A program made the translations under genes and the position numbers. Of a stretch of DNA of 64,000 nt, positions 59,905 through 64,000 are shown in pieces. Origin of the DNA: Candidatus Latescibacterota bacterium (GTDB lineage Bacteria > Latescibacterota > UBA2968 > GCA-2709665); NCBI GenBank assembly GCA_021295655.1, contig JAGWBX010000001.1, positions 16,559 through 80,558 of the forward strand, read 5' to 3'. Numbering within the stretch: the first letter of the stretch is position 1; every line of letters starts with the position of its first letter. A model generated the notes under the pieces. The model did no database searches, was not told the DNA's origin, and saw only the letters and a program-made list of their open reading frames with translations.

Positions 59905-60828
59905 CTACAAAGTCCTTTTTATAACGACCAGGCTGATATCGTCCAGTGGACTTCCAAAGTCGAGCAGATCCGCTCTAATAGACTCGAAGATTTCCCGGGC
60001 ATTCATCGCTTTGACCTGTCGCAACACGCTTTCGAGTCGGTTGGGGAAATAATCGTCGTCACCACGGCAATGGTCCAGCAATCCGTCGGTATACAGCAAT
60101 AGGATGTCGCCCGATCCCTTCAGCGTCCACTCATTGATCTGGTACTTTTCCTTATAGCCAAGGACACTCTTAACCCCGTGGCGGTCTATATCTTCCTGCG
60201 AGGGCAAGGTCCCGATGGGAGGAAAATTGACGAATAGTTTCTCGTCTATATCCATAATCCGGTCTTGAATATTCGAAAAGACGATTGGCATCGGATGGGC
60301 TGCCGAAATAAACCTGAAGATTTCATCTTCGTCTATCTCTCCATAGATCATCGTGAGAAATTTACTGACGCTGGAGGAATTGTAGAAACGTGAGTTCAGG
60401 TTTTCAAACAGCTTTTCGGTAACCGTACCGAACTGATCCAGCTCGTAAATTGCGCCCGTCAGAAATGCCTGGTGCAGCATACCGGCCAGCATCGCGTCCG
60501 TAATCTGGTGGCCCGATACGTCTACCAGTGCAATACCTGCCATCCGCCTGCATCGCTTCAAGTTGCATGCCACGTCCAGGCGTCCCTCCTGCTCCGCCTG
60601 CCGTATACGCCCGGCCAGGTTGAATCGTTTCTTGAAATCTACGTAGATTATGTGATCGCCGCCAATCTGGCCTTCGAGCGGAATGGTATCCCCATAGATG
60701 TCCATCCCCTTCAGTTCCGGTATCTCACCCGACGGAGGTTTGATGTGCCTGGCGATTTCCTGGAAGTTCTGCAATTCGCCTGTCAGGCGTCGCAGAGATT
60801 TTATGACATCGATCGATGATTCTTCCAT
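59905..60828 (-). CDS. SpoIIE-type PP2C serine phosphatase
   Basis: A 307-residue metal-dependent phosphatase of the SpoIIE/RsbU kind. The aspartates that bind the two metals are visible in IGGDHIIYVDF, ALVDVSGHQITDAM, LLYTDGLLD and LDDISLVVIK. No sensor domain is fused; the N-terminal ~50 residues are helical. Such proteins dephosphorylate anti-anti-sigma factors or other partners, but no anti-sigma gene is nearby. ATG 60828 has a GGAG-containing site. Between it and the upstream small gene lies a terminator, so it likely has its own promoter. Confidence 0.85.
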   Translation of the reverse strand: MEESSIDVIKSLRRLTGELQNFQEIARHIKPPSGEIPELKGMDIYGDTIPLEGQIGGDHIIYVDFKKRFNLAGRIRQAEQEGRLDVACNLKRCRRMAGIALVDVSGHQITDAMLAGMLHQAFLTGAIYELDQFGTVTEKLFENLNSRFYNSSSVSKFLTMIYGEIDEDEIFRFISAAHPMPIVFSNIQDRIMDIDEKLFVNFPPIGTLPSQEDIDRHGVKSVLGYKEKYQINEWTLKGSGDILLLYTDGLLDHCRGDDDYFPNRLESVLRQVKAMNAREIFESIRADLLDFGSPLDDISLVVIKRTL

Positions 60829-60916
60829 TAACCTGCTCCAGGTTTGCAGCAATCCGCCGAAATTCGTTTCAAATGAAGATACGAAAAGTCTCTCGTCGAA
60901 ACAACGGCAATAACGC

Positions 60917-60953
60917 AAAAGAGGGACACCCGTAGAACACCGGTTGTCCCTCT
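60917..60953 (-). terminator. Terminator after the 86-residue gene
   Basis: On the - strand GAGGGACA (60952-60945) pairs with TGTCCCTC (60928-60921), with a CCGG-containing inner part, followed by TTTT. Confidence 0.8.
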
Positions 60954-60977
60954 TCGAATGGTACCGCGTAGCCCGGC

Positions 60978-61238
60978 TCAGCTTTCGGATTCTTCCTCGA
61001 CTTCCGCGTCACCGTTGGACGTCAGGTATTCATACGCCTTGTTGAGCACCAGGATCGCTTTGGGAATATCGTTCACCCTCAGGCTGCTGGAACGATGCCA
61101 CTCGCCCTGCTTGTCCCGGTAGCTTCTCTGGAACGAAACTGTACGGACGTTGAAGCTATCCTTGCCGCGGTTGTATTCGTTCTCGAATACGGATGCGCTG
61201 CATGAACCGTGTCTGAACGTGATCTCCGGCTGCGCCAT
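60978..61238 (-). CDS. Conserved small protein of unknown function
   Basis: An 86-residue soluble protein with a beta-rich central part and an acidic C-terminus (GDAEVEEESES). Short conserved proteins of this shape, with SASVFENEY, the VSFQRSYRDKQGEW block and DIPKAILVLNKAYEYL, occur in many bacteria and archaea without a known role. ATG 61238 follows AAAGGAGGTG at ideal spacing, the best ribosome site in the region, suggesting high expression. It has a strong terminator. No catalytic motif is visible. Confidence 0.8.
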   Translation of the reverse strand: MAQPEITFRHGSCSASVFENEYNRGKDSFNVRTVSFQRSYRDKQGEWHRSSSLRVNDIPKAILVLNKAYEYLTSNGDAEVEEESES

Positions 61239-61412
61239 GGTTTCCACCTCCTTTCCTTGATTGTTCCCGTTCCCGCCGCAACGAACCGGCCGCCGCTGGA
61301 CGGCGTTTCCGAGAGAATGGATTCTTGCGCACAGATTCAGGGCCTCCCGCACGCAGGCGCCTGCTGAAATCCGTTTCTGGACGTGGTCGGTTACACATAG
61401 CGTCTGCGCGGA

Positions 61413-64000
61413 TCATTTGACCAGAACCACACGCATTGTGCGGACGCGTGGTCCGTTGCGCAGGCGAATCAGGTATATACCCGTTCCTACCGATCGCCCC
61501 GTGTCGTCGCGTCCGTCCCACGCCAGTTGTTGGTAACCTGCGACCGCCGCAATCGACAATCGTCTGACAGGTTGCCCGATAACATTGTAAACCGTCAATT
61601 CTGCCGGATGGCCGTTGCTCAGAAACCCGATGTTCGTGTGCACGTTGAACGGGTTAGGAAACGGGCACTCCGGGTAGGCATCGATGTTTTCTGCGGAGAG
61701 TCCCGGTGGGCCTGAGAAGGCGGAATCCGCCGATGGTGTCGCCGACCCCGGCGAATACGGCAGATTCGAAACGTGGCTGTGAGGCAACCATTTTCCTGGC
61801 CTCTCGGGGTCGGGCACCAGAGAAGGCCCGTTCTGCGCGTTCGCATATCGCACATCCAACAGGGTATCCGATCCGGCCGGTACGATCAAGAGGATCCTGT
61901 CTTCAACCTTCAGCCCGCTCCCTATCCGGCCTCCGGCGGAAAAACATCCCTTTTTGCCCGGGCAGGTCCCGCCGCCGAAGAGGATAAATCGCTCACCGCC
62001 GTTTAATACCGCGCCATGGGGGAACTTGAACGGCCTTCCATCGTCGTCGCCGAGCGTCCAGCCGGACAGATCCACAGCGTACTGGCCGGCATTGAACAAT
62101 TCAATGAATTGATCTCCATACCGGTCCAGCGTTCCATCTCCGTTGACGTCCGTTATCGGATCGGCCAGAATCTCGTCAACCTGGACGTGCGGCCACGGCC
62201 ATACCGTGACCAGGAATGTCAGAATCAGGCTTTCGATGCCGTTCAGACTCATGGAAACCTTTATCAAACGTCGGCCCTCGTCGCCCGGGGCGGGGCGCCA
62301 CACGAGAGATTCGCCCGAGTCGCCCAGAACGGGTCCGCCATCTACCTGGGTCTGAATACCCTCACTGACATCGAGTGGCATCCTCCAGGTCAAGCCGACG
62401 TAGGCAATGCTGTCCGGGCGGCCTGCCGGACGAAGGCCGGGTGTTACGGCATGTATGGTGAACGCCTGTTCGGTTGTGTCGCGGTGGTCCGTGGCCGCGA
62501 TGACGACCGGCCAGGATCCGGTGTGTTCCGGCAAACCCTCCAAAACTGATTCCGTCCAATTCAGCCATTCCGGTCGACGTGGCACCGAAATAGACACCGG
62601 GTCGCCGTCGGGATCTTCAGCCGACGGCGTGTAAGTGTACGACAAGCCGCTGATGGCCAGCGTGTCGGGACGTGAGATGAACAGCGGCGGACGATTGGAT
62701 GGAGGATTCACGCCGCCATCGTCGCCGGTCCCGGGATGAACCCGGACGACGGCGCTGGATGTGAAACTTTCGAAACGTGCATGCACAACCGTCACCCCCG
62801 GAGAAACGCCCCTGATCCGTGAAGCCGGTTCGAGCCGCGCGACAGCAGAGTCCTCAACACGCCACTTCAGGTTGTCGGTGACATCCGTCACGGCTTCCGA
62901 GTCGAAAACACCGTCTGCTGTAACCACGCGGCTTGATCCGGATTGCATGTCCAGTGTATCGGGTACGATCCGGATGGCAACCAGCCGCGGCGCGGCGCGG
63001 CCGGGCGAGGTCAGGCCCGTAAAGGGCAGAAGATCGTGCGGTTGCAGTGTGGCGTCCCGTCGGCGGACCAGCGCGGCGCCGTCCGGCGCCGCGCTATAGC
63101 TGATGATGTCGAGCGTGTCCCGGCCGTCAGGCGACAGAAACACGACCGTGTCGCCCGAATTCGAGAGCCCGTCGCCGATCCGACCGTCATCCACAAGCGC
63201 GTTTTCCGGGAAGTTTGACGTCGAACCTCCGCCGAAGAGGATGACGAATCCGTCCGGTGGGAGCATCGTACCGGCTGGAAATTCGAACAGACGATCAACC
63301 GGCGTATCGTCATCTCCCAGCCTGCACCCGTCGAGTCGGGCTGTGTCCGGTGCTGTATTCCACAGTTCCACGAACTCGTCCTGAAAACCGTGGCGTTCGC
63401 CATCGGCGTTGACGTCGCCTGCTGCACCTGGGGCGGGATTCGCGAGGATTTCGCTGATGATCACACCTGCCGGAGCCGTCCTCAGCGGATATTCGCCCTT
63501 CCCTTCCCCGTCATTCGGGCCCGCATCGCCATGGTCCGTCCCGGCGCCGCGTGCGTCAACCGAATCTTTCCCAACGACAATACCCATCTCAGAGGGCAAT
63601 CCAGGCGAATAAATCCCGCGTCCGGGAGGGGTCTCGTGGGGGACCCAAACGGTGCCGTTCCACACCAGAGACTGGTCAATATCTCCCTCCGTGGCGTAGA
63701 CGGCCCTGGCGAGCGTATCGTTCAGAACGGGATCGATCAACAGGACCACGTCCGCTTTGTTGGTCAGTCCGTTACCGATACTGCCGTCATCCACGAATAC
63801 CCGGCCCTCGATTCCCTTTGGACGTCCACCTCCGAACAACACGGCGCGTTCTCCAGGATGGAGTCTGGTGAGACCGGGAAACCTGAACTGCCTGCGTACC
63901 GAAACATCATCGTCGCTCAACAGCCAGCCCGAAATCCAGACCGCGTCCGGTCCTTCATTCAGGATTTCCACAAATTCGTCCGACTGGCTGCCTCGCGTTC
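61413..64000 (-). CDS. Secreted multi-domain lamin-tail protein, 5' end missing
   Basis: Partial protein of ~862 visible residues; the frame is open to base 64000, so GTG 63971 is only an internal codon in the first visible domain (SDEFVEIL). There are three lamin-tail domains (VEILNEG...GWLLSDDD; DEFVELWNTAP...; DQFIELFNAGQ...), each ending in an LFGGG-type turn. Between the second and third are a BIG2-like domain, a cadherin/He_PIG-like domain (YTYTPSAEDPDGDPVSI) and another beta region. The final ~85 residues are a FlgD-like/sorting-type domain starting PNPFN and ending TGIYLIRLRNG...RVVLVK. This suggests a large surface or secreted protein, with export by a type IX-like or similar route. 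Such endings are common in FCB-group bacteria. Confidence 0.85.
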   Translation of the reverse strand, partial: TRGSQSDEFVEILNEGPDAVWISGWLLSDDDVSVRRQFRFPGLTRLHPGERAVLFGGGRPKGIEGRVFVDDGSIGNGLTNKADVVLLIDPVLNDTLARAVYATEGDIDQSLVWNGTVWVPHETPPGRGIYSPGLPSEMGIVVGKDSVDARGAGTDHGDAGPNDGEGKGEYPLRTAPAGVIISEILANPAPGAAGDVNADGERHGFQDEFVELWNTAPDTARLDGCRLGDDDTPVDRLFEFPAGTMLPPDGFVILFGGGSTSNFPENALVDDGRIGDGLSNSGDTVVFLSPDGRDTLDIISYSAAPDGAALVRRRDATLQPHDLLPFTGLTSPGRAAPRLVAIRIVPDTLDMQSGSSRVVTADGVFDSEAVTDVTDNLKWRVEDSAVARLEPASRIRGVSPGVTVVHARFESFTSSAVVRVHPGTGDDGGVNPPSNRPPLFISRPDTLAISGLSYTYTPSAEDPDGDPVSISVPRRPEWLNWTESVLEGLPEHTGSWPVVIAATDHRDTTEQAFTIHAVTPGLRPAGRPDSIAYVGLTWRMPLDVSEGIQTQVDGGPVLGDSGESLVWRPAPGDEGRRLIKVSMSLNGIESLILTFLVTVWPWPHVQVDEILADPITDVNGDGTLDRYGDQFIELFNAGQYAVDLSGWTLGDDDGRPFKFPHGAVLNGGERFILFGGGTCPGKKGCFSAGGRIGSGLKVEDRILLIVPAGSDTLLDVRYANAQNGPSLVPDPERPGKWLPHSHVSNLPYSPGSATPSADSAFSGPPGLSAENIDAYPECPFPNPFNVHTNIGFLSNGHPAELTVYNVIGQPVRRLSIAAVAGYQQLAWDGRDDTGRSVGTGIYLIRLRNGPRVRTMRVVLVK

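Noticed and set aside
61354..61365. Perfect 12-bp palindrome GCAGGCGCCTGC as an operator
   Set aside because: Single copy, GC-rich and about 115 bp upstream of the nearest start; chance is as likely.
63969..63971. GTG as the start of the lamin-tail protein
   Set aside because: It falls inside a lamin-tail motif (SDEFVEIL), and the frame is open to the window end, so the gene is truncated by the window.

Overview
The window is a GC-rich bacterial chromosome segment, densely packed and read mostly in long same-strand runs. The last gene has lamin-tail domains and a C-terminal FlgD-like/secretion-type sorting domain. The catabolic block contains a dimethylformamidase-like protein, FAD oxidoreductases and short-chain dehydrogenases. 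Together these suggest an uncultivated FCB-type lineage, for example Latescibacterota or a relative. That placement is inference; no rRNA gene is present.

Region 1 (1-15407, + strand) is translation and ribosome biogenesis. It holds der (5' end cut by the window), a MerR-type regulator, and the classic rimP-nusA-infB-DUF503-rbfA-truB-ribF-rpsO-pnp operon behind its own promoter and a leader hairpin just before rimP. pnp ends at a good intrinsic terminator, and asnS and leuS follow. Region 2 (15408-23435) is mixed: gcvT, an AT-rich gene for a helix-turn-helix/coiled-coil protein with a likely self-operator, a very large heparinase-like protein joined to an FG-GAP propeller, a TPR membrane protein, and a diadenylate cyclase fused to a YbbR domain (CdaA and CdaR in one chain).

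Region 3 (23599-37854, - strand) is the most unusual part. It is a six-gene membrane locus in the order ABC ATPase, ABC permease fused to a dead M1-peptidase domain, periplasmic adaptor lipoprotein, RND permease, RND permease fused to an ABC ATPase, and ABC permease. The 1570-residue RND-ABC fusion carries a multi-helix membrane insertion between the first strand and the P-loop of its ATPase. Parts of two exporter classes driven by different energy sources are therefore physically joined.

Region 4 (37964-49857, - strand) looks like a catabolic island for methylated or formylated nitrogen or sulfur compounds: a double RidA-like protein, a sarcosine-oxidase-like FAD enzyme, an acetolactate-synthase-like ThDP enzyme, a betaine-homocysteine methyltransferase-like enzyme, a dimethylformamidase-like protein, two SDRs, and a homocysteine methyltransferase fused to a SAM methyltransferase. 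Region 5 (50142-55785, - strand) is an NAD-linked formate dehydrogenase operon (fdhB, fdhA, fdhD, fmdB) with a strong promoter. fdhA is interrupted by an in-frame TGA followed by a textbook bacterial SECIS hairpin, so it encodes a selenoprotein. It would suit formate made by region 4. Region 6 (56022-64000) carries a class-V aminotransferase, an HU/IHF protein, an aldehyde dehydrogenase, a SpoIIE-type phosphatase, a small conserved protein and a secreted lamin-tail protein cut by the window end.

Two families of small palindromic, MITE-like repeats are scattered through the window: three copies of one and one of the other. Three of the four sit exactly at the stop codon of a neighbouring gene, so the gene's TAG is completed by the repeat. 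No rRNA, tRNA, CRISPR array or transposase gene was seen.
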